Assembly (NCBI GenBank): GCA_024403255.1
Contig: JAKSSE010000010.1
Coordinates: 1-34,282 of the forward strand
Length of the DNA: 34,282 nt
Source of the DNA: Lachnospiraceae bacterium
Lineage (GTDB): Bacteria; Bacillota; Clostridia; Lachnospirales; Lachnospiraceae
Direction of reading: 5' to 3'
Positions 1 to 7,681 of this stretch are shown here, one piece after another. Numbering within the stretch: position 1 is the stretch's first letter; each line of letters starts with the position of its first letter. The position numbers were made by a program, and so were the translations under genes. A model generated the notes under the pieces. The model saw only the letters and a list, made by a program, of their open reading frames with translations. It was not told the DNA's origin and did not search any database.

Positions 1-934
1 CAAATCCGCAATCAGAAAGAAGATCTGTTGCATCAGTAAGCTCAAGATCAATTCGAAGGTCTGGCTTATCGGTACCATATCTTTCCATAGACTCAAGATA
101 TGGAATACGCTTAAAAGGTGCTTTTGAAGCATTCTCATAAACACCATATTTCTCAAATACTGGAGGAAGAACTCTTTCTACTACCTCGAAAACATCTTCC
201 TGAGTTGCAAAACTCATTTCCATGTCAAGCTGATAAAACTCACCTGGAGAACGGTCTGCTCTTGCGTCCTCATCTCTAAAGCAAGGTGCAATCTGGAAAT
301 ACTTATCAAAACCAGATGCCATAAGAATCTGCTTGAACTGCTGTGGTGCCTGTGGAAGTGCATAGAACTTTCCAGGGTGATTTCTTGCAGGAACAAGGTA
401 ATCTCTGGCACCTTCTGGAGATGAACAAGTAAGAATTGGAGTTGTAATCTCCATGAATCCCTCATCTGTCATACGACTGCGAAGGTCTGCAACTATTTTA
501 GAACGAGTAATAATTCTCTCTTTAACAGCTGGATTACGAAGGTCAAGATATCGATACTTAAGACGTGTATTTTCATCTGCCTCCTTAGACTGATTGATTT
601 CAAAAGGAAGTGCGTTGTAATTACACTTACCAAGCACCTCGATAGAGGAAGGAACAACCTCGATTTCACCAGTAGGAAGCTCCATATTCTTTGATGAACG
701 CTCTCTTACCTCGCCAACAATTGCGATGGTGGTCTCTTTATTGAGTTCATCGATAATATCCATCATTTCCTCAGTCTCGATTACGAGCTGAGTAGTTCCA
801 TAAAAATCTCTGAGAATTAAAAATCCAAGGTTCTTTGAAACCTTGCGGATATTCTCATACCAACCACAGAGTTTTACCTGCTTTCCTGCATCGGAAATGC
901 GAAGTTCCCCACAGTTATGTGTTCTGTTTTCCAT
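1..934 (-). CDS. aspS: Aspartyl-tRNA synthetase, C-terminal part cut off by window edge
   Basis: This enzyme charges tRNA-Asp with aspartate in the cytoplasm. The frame opens with ATG at 934 and stays open to base 1, giving about 311 N-terminal codons of a protein that is usually near 590 residues. An OB-fold anticodon-binding domain comes first (RTHNCGELRISDAGKQV, then LCGWYENIRK, LILRDFYGTTQLVI), followed by class II motif 1 (EITTPILTCSSPEGARD) and motif 2 (APCFRDEDARADRSPGEF, then YQLDMEMSF). The start ATG shares one base with the hisS stop (TAATG), so the two genes are translationally coupled. The usual bacterial segment after CGW is replaced by NIRKVSKNLGF, and motif 2 reads RSPGEFYQ rather than the more common RQPEFTQ. 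This is a sequence variant, not damage. Whether it is strict AspRS or the non-discriminating type cannot be judged from this fragment. Confidence 0.95.
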   Translation of the reverse strand, partial: MENRTHNCGELRISDAGKQVKLCGWYENIRKVSKNLGFLILRDFYGTTQLVIETEEMMDIIDELNKETTIAIVGEVRERSSKNMELPTGEIEVVPSSIEVLGKCNYNALPFEINQSKEADENTRLKYRYLDLRNPAVKERIITRSKIVADLRSRMTDEGFMEITTPILTCSSPEGARDYLVPARNHPGKFYALPQAPQQFKQILMASGFDKYFQIAPCFRDEDARADRSPGEFYQLDMEMSFATQEDVFEVVERVLPPVFEKYGVYENASKAPFKRIPYLESMERYGTDKPDLRIDLELTDATDLLSDCGF

Positions 935-2190
935 TAGTTTTGCTCCTTAAAGTATTCTTTAAACTCCACATAGCCAGCCTGTGTAAGCTGGTCCTTCTGG
1001 AATTTCTTATTTTTATTCATACGCACAACAAGCACAGTCTGCCCTTCTTTTCTGGCCTGTGCTGCTTCCTGCATAATTTTAGATATACCCTCTTTAGCAT
1101 ACCCTTTTTCGATGAGATATGCAACTTTTCTTCCAGTTGTAGGAACTGAAAATCCCTGTTCTAAAAGAAGAAGGCAAATTCGCTCAAATCCAATAGAAAA
1201 ACCACAAGCCGGAACATTGTTTCCAGTGAATTTTCCTACCATCTCATCGTAACGGCCACCACCGCCACAGCTACCTCCAAATTCAGGAATAGCAATTTCA
1301 AAAATAGTTCCAGTATAATAGCTCATACCACGAACCAAAGTAGGATCAAATACCATCTTAAAGTCAGCAGTTTTTGCCTCTTCTACTGTGGTAATTATTT
1401 CATCAAGATTTCCAAAGCTCTCTCCAGCCAAATCATCGCCAAGGATTTCCTTAACTGTAGCTAAAGCACTGTCGTTATCCTGAATTTTTGAGTAAAGATC
1501 AAGGTATTTATCGACCATAGCCTCATCAAAACCATTTTCAAGAAGTTCAGCTTTAACTCCATCAAGGCCAATCTTATCCATCTTATCAAGAGTAATGAAT
1601 ACACTGTCAAAGCTGTCTTCAGAAAAACCAGCATAAGTAGCCATAGCCTTAAGCATACGACGATCATTGATTCTAATTTCAAAGCCTTTAAATCCAAGCT
1701 TTCCAAGTGTAGTTGTAGTAGCAAGGATAAGCTCGATTTCTGCCAAATTTGATGGCTCGCCTAAAATATCAATATCGCACTGCATGAACTGACGATATCT
1801 GCCTCTTTGTGGACGATCTGCTCTCCATACATTGTCCATCTGAAGAGCTTTAAATGGAGATGCAAGCTCATTTGCATTGTTTGAATAAAATCTTACAAGT
1901 GGAACGGTAAGGTCATAGCGAAGTCCCATGTCCACTAAATCATTTTCTTCTTTTGCCTCATCAAGCTTTAATTTTTCGCCACGCTTAAGCACCTTGAAGA
2001 TGAGCTTTTCATTATCACCACCCTGCTTTGATAAAAGGTTTCCTATATCCTCAAGAGCAGGTGTCTGGATTCTTGTAAAACCAAACTCAGAATATGTGCT
2101 TTCAATTACGCTTTGAACATAACTTCTGATTTCCATCTCGCGTGGGAGAATGTCTTTTGTTCCATTAACTGGCTTTTTCTTAAGAGCCAT
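934..2190 (-). CDS. hisS: Histidyl-tRNA synthetase
   Basis: Cytoplasmic class II synthetase that charges tRNA-His. At 418 residues it has normal length for bacterial HisRS. Visible landmarks are NGTKDILP at the N-terminus, RYDLTVPLVRF (about 91-101), motif 2 VWRADRPQRGRYRQF (121-135), the histidine-specific stretch VRGMSYYTGTIFEI (286-299), CGGGGRYD (308-315) and motif 3 GFSIGFERI (330-338). The start ATG at 2190 follows a GAGGA ribosome site. The stop overlaps the aspS start by one base, the conserved hisS-aspS order of Firmicutes. The gene lies 21 bp after degV on the same strand and is probably cotranscribed with it. No missing residues were noticed. Confidence 0.97.
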   Translation of the reverse strand: MALKKKPVNGTKDILPREMEIRSYVQSVIESTYSEFGFTRIQTPALEDIGNLLSKQGGDNEKLIFKVLKRGEKLKLDEAKEENDLVDMGLRYDLTVPLVRFYSNNANELASPFKALQMDNVWRADRPQRGRYRQFMQCDIDILGEPSNLAEIELILATTTTLGKLGFKGFEIRINDRRMLKAMATYAGFSEDSFDSVFITLDKMDKIGLDGVKAELLENGFDEAMVDKYLDLYSKIQDNDSALATVKEILGDDLAGESFGNLDEIITTVEEAKTADFKMVFDPTLVRGMSYYTGTIFEIAIPEFGGSCGGGGRYDEMVGKFTGNNVPACGFSIGFERICLLLLEQGFSVPTTGRKVAYLIEKGYAKEGISKIMQEAAQARKEGQTVLVVRMNKNKKFQKDQLTQAGYVEFKEYFKEQN

Positions 2191-2211
2191 TTTTATATCC
2201 TCAACTTTCGT

Positions 2212-3102
2212 TTATAATTCTCGTTTTGATCCCCAGAAGAAAAGGGCTACTGTTCCAGGACCGGTATGACTTCCGATTGTAGTACCAATGCTTGAAATCA
2301 TTACTTTTCCATCAAGCTTAGGGAATCTTTCTTCAATGAGCGCAGCAACAGCTTTCGCGTCTTCCTCACAATATGCATTCGAGATAAAGCACTTGCCTGA
2401 ATAATCAAGGCCATCATTGGCATATTTTTCCATGCGGTTAACAATATCAACTATTGCCTTTTTCTTAGTACGAATCTTATCTCTAGGAATGAGCTTTCCC
2501 TCACTATTTACATTAAGCATAGGGCAGATATTCAAAAGACCACCTACAAATCCGGCTGTCTTTGACACTCTTCCACCTTTGATAAAGAAAGTAAGATCTG
2601 ATGAAAAGAACCAGTGGTGAAGATTTAACTTTTTCTCTTATGCAAAAGATACAACTGCATCAAAGCTTTTGCCCTCATCTCGAAGGTCAGCAAGCTTGTC
2701 CATTAAAAGACCATAACCAGCTGAAGCTGCAAGCGAGTCGATGATAACAATCCTGCGGTCTGGATATTCATCATCAAGTTCTGCTTTTGCTACAAGAGCC
2801 GAATTCAATGTACCAGAAATACCTGATGACAAAGTAAGATGAATAACATCTTTTCCCTGGTCCAAAATAGCCTTGAAATGGTTTATATAATCTTCAGTAT
2901 TTACCTGAGAAGTACGTGGTTCTGCACCATTTATCAGTGCCTCGTAAAAATCAGGAAATGACATAGTCTGTCCAAGATCATCCGGGTAACATACATCATC
3001 CAGATAATAACTAAAACAAACATATTTGATATCTCTTTTTTCTAAATATTCTTTGGGTAAATCCGCTGTAGAACAACAAGATAAAGCATAGTTTGCACTC
3101 AT
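2212..3102 (-). pseudogene. DegV family fatty-acid-binding protein interrupted by one in-frame TAA
   Basis: DegV proteins bind a fatty acid and, in Gram-positive bacteria, serve FakA/FakB-type fatty acid kinase systems. Reading from ATG 3102 (AAGGAG ribosome site just upstream), the N-terminal half is typical: SCCSTADLP, then PRTSQVNTEDY and the ligand-site stretch LTLSSGISGTLNSA. After residue 154 a TAA occurs at 2638-2640. The same frame continues at once with EKKLNLHHWFFSSDLTFF and GGRVSKTAGFVGGLLNI, the normal DegV second half, and ends at 2212. The total is 296 sense codons plus the internal stop, normal DegV length, with no insertion or deletion. One base change from GAA, CAA or AAA would explain it. 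It could be a true nonsense mutation, a sequencing error or readthrough. The GTG at 2568 is too far inside the domain to be a real start. Confidence 0.85.
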
Positions 3103-3130
3103 ATCTTCTCTCCTTAAAATATACAGAATT

Positions 3131-3136
3131 ATTATA
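3131..3136 (-). promoter_or_regulatory. Candidate -10 box for degV-hisS-aspS
   Basis: On the minus strand TAGTATAAT (consensus TATAAT at 3131-3136) lies directly behind the stop of the upstream YdcF-like gene and 28 bp before the degV start. No good -35 box is seen at 16-18 bp; the best is TAGAAA. This could give the degV-hisS-aspS genes their own promoter inside a longer co-directional run. It is based on one hexamer only. Confidence 0.35.
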
Positions 3137-4060
3137 CTAGATTATAAGGAGCTTTTCTATACTTTCTGCTAGTAAAATGCAAACGATTAACACTATATGA
3201 TGTATTGGATAGAGTGATAAAAACCCTATGTATTCTCGAATCAGTGCATTCGGCCAAAAATACCATTTTGTGGTACTTGAAATGCCCTGAGCGTTAAGAC
3301 CAGCTTTTTGTGCTAAAATGCCGCTTCTAAAAACATGAAAGTTCGTAGTGCAGAACGCTATTTTGGCATTTTCCAGCTTTTCATCGATTATTTCCTTTGA
3401 AAAAATCAAATTTTCTTTTGTATTTGTCGAATTTTTCTCTGGAAAAATCTCATAATTTTCTGCGCCATGTGTCAAAAGATAAAATTCCATCGCAGAGCCT
3501 TCGCTCATAATCTCATCTTTTCCCTGACCACCTGATGGAACAAATAAAACAGGCTTTCCTGTTGCTATTTCCTGCTCCCACGCAAAACGAATTGCCCTGT
3601 TTACCCTGGCTTTTAAAAGTGGCAAAAGATGCCCATCCTTGCTTATCGAGCACCCCAAAATCACGACATAATCGACATCATACTCTGGTTTTCTTTTAAC
3701 TGCCAAATAAGACATGATTAAAAATCCGAAGAACATCACGTCCCCATAGTATGAAAGATAAATCAAAGGTTTAAACTCAAAAAAGGAAATGCTCCATCCC
3801 AAAACACCTGCCGAAACAATGATAACTAGTCCCATAAGTCTTGCCGGTCTAAATTTTTCGTGCAAAATAAGAGCCTGATTTGATATTAGAACGGCCAGTC
3901 CAACCAAGGCGCTTACTCCACACAAAAAAACAGGAAATGTCATCATATTCTTAAAGCATAGACTGAATATTCCAAACAATGGTACAAGAAACAAAGCGCC
4001 CACAAAAAGCACTGAATAGTAGGAATAATAAAATTTGTTAGGGCAAATATGCTCTTTCAT
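3137..4060 (-). CDS. YdcF/SanA-like DUF218 membrane protein
   Basis: The protein has about four N-terminal membrane segments (for example SVLFVGALFLVPLFGIF and LMGLVIIVSAGVLGWSISFF). A DUF218 (YdcF-like) domain follows, beginning YVVILGCSISKDGHLLPLL and continuing through LFVPSGGQGKDEIMSEG, NTKENLIFSKE and CTTNFHVFRSGILA. A hydrophobic C-terminal segment completes it. DUF218 proteins are linked in the literature to cell-envelope processes, but the substrate is unknown. The ATG at 4060, one base after the stop of the GltS-like gene, is preferred (307 residues). A TTG at 4108 would lengthen it by 16 residues but overlaps the upstream gene and has no ribosome site. The pattern suggests translational coupling with the symporter gene. 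Confidence 0.8.
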   Translation of the reverse strand: MKEHICPNKFYYSYYSVLFVGALFLVPLFGIFSLCFKNMMTFPVFLCGVSALVGLAVLISNQALILHEKFRPARLMGLVIIVSAGVLGWSISFFEFKPLIYLSYYGDVMFFGFLIMSYLAVKRKPEYDVDYVVILGCSISKDGHLLPLLKARVNRAIRFAWEQEIATGKPVLFVPSGGQGKDEIMSEGSAMEFYLLTHGAENYEIFPEKNSTNTKENLIFSKEIIDEKLENAKIAFCTTNFHVFRSGILAQKAGLNAQGISSTTKWYFWPNALIREYIGFLSLYPIHHIVLIVCILLAESIEKLLII

Positions 4061-4061
4061 T

Positions 4062-5447
4062 CTACTTAACTTTGCCAGTTTTCTTTGGTTTAATATGAAT
4101 AACGCCAAGCAGGATTAAATAATAAACAATACATATTCCTAATACTACAAAAGTCATCAAATCAGATTTTGGAGCCATCGAAACAAGCACCAATATAGGT
4201 GCAGACAAAAGAATACCAAAGCTGCTTCCTACAACCAGATTGTTTGCCGCCGGTGTCTTTGTAAGTGGATCAAGTTCCCTGAGCAATAAAACTCCTGAGC
4301 TTATAGTTCCTGTCATCATTCCATACATAGACACAAGCCCCTCATAATAATAATCCTTATATGCACGCTTACATACATAACTTAGGTGAAGCAAGGTCAA
4401 AACAGCCCCCGCAATAACCAAAAGTACAAACGGAACCCAAAGTCCTACCAGGTCCTCAAATTCAATCGACCCAACTCCAGCAACAATCATAATGTCAAAA
4501 GCAAGACCTGAAATTCTGCTAAGAAGATAGTTATTCTGATACTGATACTGCATCCACTTTATGTTGCGAAGACTTTTTAAGATTGTTCTTGCCAAAATAG
4601 CAAAGGCAGAGCCAAAAATAAAATTAAAGCCCCAGAAAAGAGAATTTACAGTTTTTCCAACACCTGGTGCAAAAGCTGTTAGTCCTCCAGTTATGCCCTT
4701 AATAACCAGAAAAGTAATAAGATAAATAACAAAGACAAGACAGATTTGAATCGATAGCCTGTCAATTGATTCTGCTACTGGTATTTCACCTTCGTGCTGG
4801 AATGAAGAAACACCAACATTCTCAGTCAGTTTCTCATGATCAATCTTCTCTATCTTATTTTTCTTTGTCAAAAAATTGATATAAAATACACCAACTATGC
4901 AGGCACATAAATACCCAGCGGCAGCAATAGCAAGTCCAAATGATCTGCCCCCTGCCATACCAAGACTTTCATACGAAGACCCAATATTGTTTGCCTGACC
5001 AGGGCCCTGACCAAATCCCATAGGCAAAAGAATGCCGCTCGCCTTAAAAATTCCAGGCATAAAAGTATAGCCCAGGCACAAAGTTATTACCAAACCAGAA
5101 ATAGCCTGAATCATGTATGAGCTAACTATAACCGCCCCACTTTTTAATCCAGTAAGATTCCCTTTATCACTATTTGTAGCATCAGGAATTCGAAGAGTTA
5201 ATGCAATAAAACCTATTGCGATTCCATGATATGTAAGAGTTTCCATCAGTGTCGTATCTAAGTTCACAATGCCAACACTCTTTGCAAACAAAAGAATAAA
5301 TCCCGCCAAAACCGCTGTAGGAATCATACTCTTACGAATAAATGCAATTTTCTTTTTTAAAAAATTAGCGATGAGTATCATAATAGTTATGATTCCCATC
5401 TGTATCATCGCATTCCATAAAGAAACGTTTGCTGCCGAATAATCCAC
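4062..5447 (-). CDS. GltS-like sodium/glutamate symporter family protein
   Basis: A 461-residue polytopic membrane protein with about 10-12 hydrophobic segments. The start (MDYSAANVSLWNAMIQMGII), the early positively charged loop (NFLKKKIAFIRKSMIP) and two glycine-rich re-entrant-like regions (MGFGQGPGQANNIGSSYES and MYGMMTGTISSGVLLLRELD) fit the two-repeat GltS (ESS) family of Na+-coupled glutamate carriers. Length is slightly above the usual 400 residues because of a hydrophilic central loop (about 190-225). Glutamate specificity is inferred from family resemblance only. The stop lies one base before the YdcF-like start, and the start lies 2 bp after the PlsC-like stop, so these genes form a tight operon. 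Confidence 0.72.
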   Translation of the reverse strand: MDYSAANVSLWNAMIQMGIITIMILIANFLKKKIAFIRKSMIPTAVLAGFILLFAKSVGIVNLDTTLMETLTYHGIAIGFIALTLRIPDATNSDKGNLTGLKSGAVIVSSYMIQAISGLVITLCLGYTFMPGIFKASGILLPMGFGQGPGQANNIGSSYESLGMAGGRSFGLAIAAAGYLCACIVGVFYINFLTKKNKIEKIDHEKLTENVGVSSFQHEGEIPVAESIDRLSIQICLVFVIYLITFLVIKGITGGLTAFAPGVGKTVNSLFWGFNFIFGSAFAILARTILKSLRNIKWMQYQYQNNYLLSRISGLAFDIMIVAGVGSIEFEDLVGLWVPFVLLVIAGAVLTLLHLSYVCKRAYKDYYYEGLVSMYGMMTGTISSGVLLLRELDPLTKTPAANNLVVGSSFGILLSAPILVLVSMAPKSDLMTFVVLGICIVYYLILLGVIHIKPKKTGKVK

Positions 5448-5449
5448 GG

Positions 5450-6661
5450 TTACTCCCCTTCTTTCATATAATCGAGGTAATAGCTATATTTTAGTGCATT
5501 AAATGAATCCTCACCTCGAAGTTCATATATCTCTCCCGATACCATGTTAAGACTAAGCTTATTGCGATTAAATATAGAAATGCTTAACACATCTTTAAGA
5601 TTAAGTTCCTTCTCTTTTTGCATATCCAATATATCGCTATAAACAACTCTGTCTGTATATGTTTTTATAATTATATCCGATTTTGCCTTGCGTTTATGAT
5701 TTTTTACGGCAAACAAAGAAACCTTATCTTCGAACAAAAGTGTGGAGGAATCTTCCATTCGCCTTTTTAATTCTTCCTTTTGGAATTCTGTAAATTCATA
5801 CAATGTGTGGCTTTTATGCCTTGGGTCTAAAATCTCGCCCCTCTTGGTAAACATAAGGCTGTATCCACATTCACAGCTTAACACATCGCCTTTAGAATAT
5901 AGTTTTCCAAATTTTCTACACGAAGGGCAAAGAAACAATGTCGATTCCATGTACTCGGCAAGATTTTTTCCTTTATAATCCACTTTCCATTCTTTTTGTC
6001 TTTCATAAGCATTTTCATACAGCTTTTCATTTATCAAAGAGGTAAGTTCAGATGTATCAAGTTCTCTTACATCTTCACTTGTCAAATGTTCAGCAAAAGA
6101 AATATGCATTTTTCCTTTACGCAAACCTTTAGCAAACCTGGGCTGCGTAAAAAATCCACCTTCAATTCTAAGTAATATAAGATCACATTTTGCCTTTTGT
6201 ACAAGTTTTGCTGTAGACTCTCCAACAGGAGCTGTAAGCCCATCAAAACTTCTATTTCCCTCAGGAAATAAAATAACTTTTTTCCCTGCTTTAATGACTT
6301 TTAAAACATCTGTTATCGCCCTATAGTCCATCGCGTTTTTATTGATGTAAATAGGGTTCACAAAATATGTGAGAACTTTACCCCAAAACCCACTACGAAG
6401 GATATTTTCGGCCGCAACACAATAAGCATGCTCTCTTATTGGGAAAAAAACAATCTCTGGATCCATATCCGTTGTGTGATTAGCCATATAAAGGCATGGG
6501 CCGTCGATTTTTGGCAAAGGATCATAGGTTAGATTCAGCTTTCTTGTATAAATCCCTTCAATGATAGGAACTGCCGCTTTCACAAAACGTCTGTATCTTT
6601 TGTCATGTTTTAGGCTATCAGTAATATCCTTCTGCTTTCTAACTTCCTTTTTAGTCCCCAT
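5450..6661 (-). CDS. PlsC-like 1-acyl-glycerol-3-phosphate acyltransferase with C-terminal zinc ribbon
   Basis: Members of this family transfer an acyl chain to lysophosphatidic acid or related acceptors at the membrane. The HX4D catalytic motif is visible as NHTTDMD (H62, D67), and the phosphate-binding motif as FPEGNRS (132-138). After the acyltransferase domain (about 40-210) comes an unusual tail with a CPSC/CEC cysteine set (C245, C248, C263, C265) that looks like a zinc ribbon, then a basic region to residue 403. A typical PlsC has about 240 residues, so the tail is extra. No strong membrane segment is seen. The start at 6661 overlaps the small membrane gene by 11 bp. The exact acceptor cannot be told from sequence. 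Confidence 0.85.
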   Translation of the reverse strand: MGTKKEVRKQKDITDSLKHDKRYRRFVKAAVPIIEGIYTRKLNLTYDPLPKIDGPCLYMANHTTDMDPEIVFFPIREHAYCVAAENILRSGFWGKVLTYFVNPIYINKNAMDYRAITDVLKVIKAGKKVILFPEGNRSFDGLTAPVGESTAKLVQKAKCDLILLRIEGGFFTQPRFAKGLRKGKMHISFAEHLTSEDVRELDTSELTSLINEKLYENAYERQKEWKVDYKGKNLAEYMESTLFLCPSCRKFGKLYSKGDVLSCECGYSLMFTKRGEILDPRHKSHTLYEFTEFQKEELKRRMEDSSTLLFEDKVSLFAVKNHKRKAKSDIIIKTYTDRVVYSDILDMQKEKELNLKDVLSISIFNRNKLSLNMVSGEIYELRGEDSFNALKYSYYLDYMKEGE

Positions 6662-6875
6662 AGATTTTGCCCTTTATCAAAACAAAAATCGATGTAAAAA
6701 GAAAATTTGTAGCCAAGATACCTATAAGCATTGTAATAAAAGGCTTACCCGCCTCCTCCTGCTTAATTAAAACAATGCCATCATCTGTCACATAGTGAAA
6801 AACAAAATAATTAATCACAAACAAAACAACAGCTACAGCAAATAATACCAATGAAAGTTTTCTATACTTTTTCAT
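6651..6875 (-). CDS. Small two-helix membrane protein
   Basis: A 74-residue protein with two hydrophobic helices (LSLVLFAVAVVLFVINYFVF and FITMLIGILATNFLFTSIFV) joined by a short polar loop, and a basic N-terminus (MKKYRK). ATG 6875 is chosen because GGGGAG lies 4-5 bases upstream; a TTG at 6887 would place the ribosome site inside the gene. The family is not recognised. It overlaps the acyltransferase start by 11 bp and probably works with, or is merely coupled to, that gene. Just upstream is the left copy of the 42-bp repeat, which carries the stop codon of an ABC ATPase gene. The natural upstream partner of this gene was therefore probably the ABC transporter now found at 15.2-20.2 kb. Confidence 0.75.
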   Translation of the reverse strand: MKKYRKLSLVLFAVAVVLFVINYFVFHYVTDDGIVLIKQEEAGKPFITMLIGILATNFLFTSIFVLIKGKIYGD

Positions 6876-6890
6876 ACTTCTCCCCAATTA

Positions 6891-6932
6891 CTACCATACT
6901 AAATCTGTTGCATGAACAGGGTGTTTATTGAT
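6891..6932 (-). repeat. 42-bp direct repeat, left copy (vestige of ABC ATPase 3' end)
   Basis: Bases 6891-6932 are identical to 15229-15270 in the same orientation. The minus strand encodes INKHPVHATDLVW and a TAG stop, the exact C-terminus of the GAF-ABC ATPase at 15229-16440. Here there is no ATPase gene upstream, only the response regulator stop 5 bp away. Identity ends sharply on both sides. A short dyad (CTGTTGCATGAACAG, 5-bp arms) lies inside at 6905-6919. Confidence 0.95.
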
Positions 6933-6937
6933 ATATC

Positions 6938-7681
6938 TTAGTTTAGCGTTTTCCTATATTCTGACGGGCTCATCCCAAAAGTTTGCTTGAATGACTTACT
7001 AAAATGAAATGGGTCCGTGTATCCCACCGCTTCTGCAATCTTATCCAGATTTGTATCTAAGGACAACATTTGCTTTGCTATATTCATACGATAATTTCTA
7101 ATGTATTTTGACGGAGTAGTTTCCTCATATTTAGTAAAGATTTTTGTTAAATACGATGGAGAAAAACCCATATTATCAGCCAAAACATTTAGATCTATAG
7201 TCTCTTTATAATGGTTGTGCACGTATTCTTTTATAAGCTCAACCAACTCTTCTGGACTTTTCGACTGATCCTCCTCGATAACAAAATCTGGATTTGCTGC
7301 AATAAGTGATACCTCAAGCTGCTTTAATACCTTTTCAAGTTCCTCTGCATTAACAGGCTTCAAAAGATAATCCACCACTCCATTTTGCATTGCGGTTTTA
7401 GCATAACTAAAGTCAGCATAACCCGTTAAAATCACACATTTTGCCGGGCTATTTATATCAGCCATTTCTTTTGCAAGTTCTAACCCATCCATAAGCGGCA
7501 TACGGATATCCGTAAAAACAACATGAGGAGGATTCTCTTTTATAAAGTCGAGCGCATCTAGTCCATTCGAGAAAATATTAACCACCTGAAAATTAGAACT
7601 TAATTTCTCGATGTTTTTTGCAATGTTTTTTGCAATAAGCTTTTCATCATCTACAACCACCACATTAAACTTATTACTCAT
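6938..7681 (-). CDS. YesN-like response regulator (receiver domain + AraC-type HTH)
   Basis: A 247-residue cytoplasmic regulator. The receiver domain (1-125) shows VVVDDEK, phospho-acceptor D58 in FTDIRMPLMDG, and K108 in YLLKPVN. The C-terminal AraC-type domain (about 145-247) shows NVLADNMGFSPSYLTKIF and the second helix pair IAEAVGYTDPFHFSKSFKQ. In this family phosphorylation by the partner kinase activates sugar-transport genes. ATG 7681 is preferred over GTG 7711 because GGCAGGTGA precedes it at the right distance. It overlaps the kinase gene by 8 bp, so the pair is coupled. The likely target is the divergent binding-protein promoter at 9.6 kb. The stop lies 5 bp from the left repeat, so no own terminator is visible and transcripts may run into the small membrane gene. 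Confidence 0.92.
   Translation of the reverse strand: MSNKFNVVVVDDEKLIAKNIAKNIEKLSSNFQVVNIFSNGLDALDFIKENPPHVVFTDIRMPLMDGLELAKEMADINSPAKCVILTGYADFSYAKTAMQNGVVDYLLKPVNAEELEKVLKQLEVSLIAANPDFVIEEDQSKSPEELVELIKEYVHNHYKETIDLNVLADNMGFSPSYLTKIFTKYEETTPSKYIRNYRMNIAKQMLSLDTNLDKIAEAVGYTDPFHFSKSFKQTFGMSPSEYRKTLN

Noticed and set aside
835..1149. Plus-strand open frame of 104 codons over aspS/hisS
   Set aside because: It lies fully opposite two well-recognised tRNA synthetase genes, has no family resemblance and no ribosome site.
2212..2568. A separate 118-residue gene starting with GTG at 2568
   Set aside because: It is the second half of degV in the same frame as the first half, separated only by one TAA. 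It has no ribosome site and starts in mid-domain (after GGR of GGRVSKTAG).
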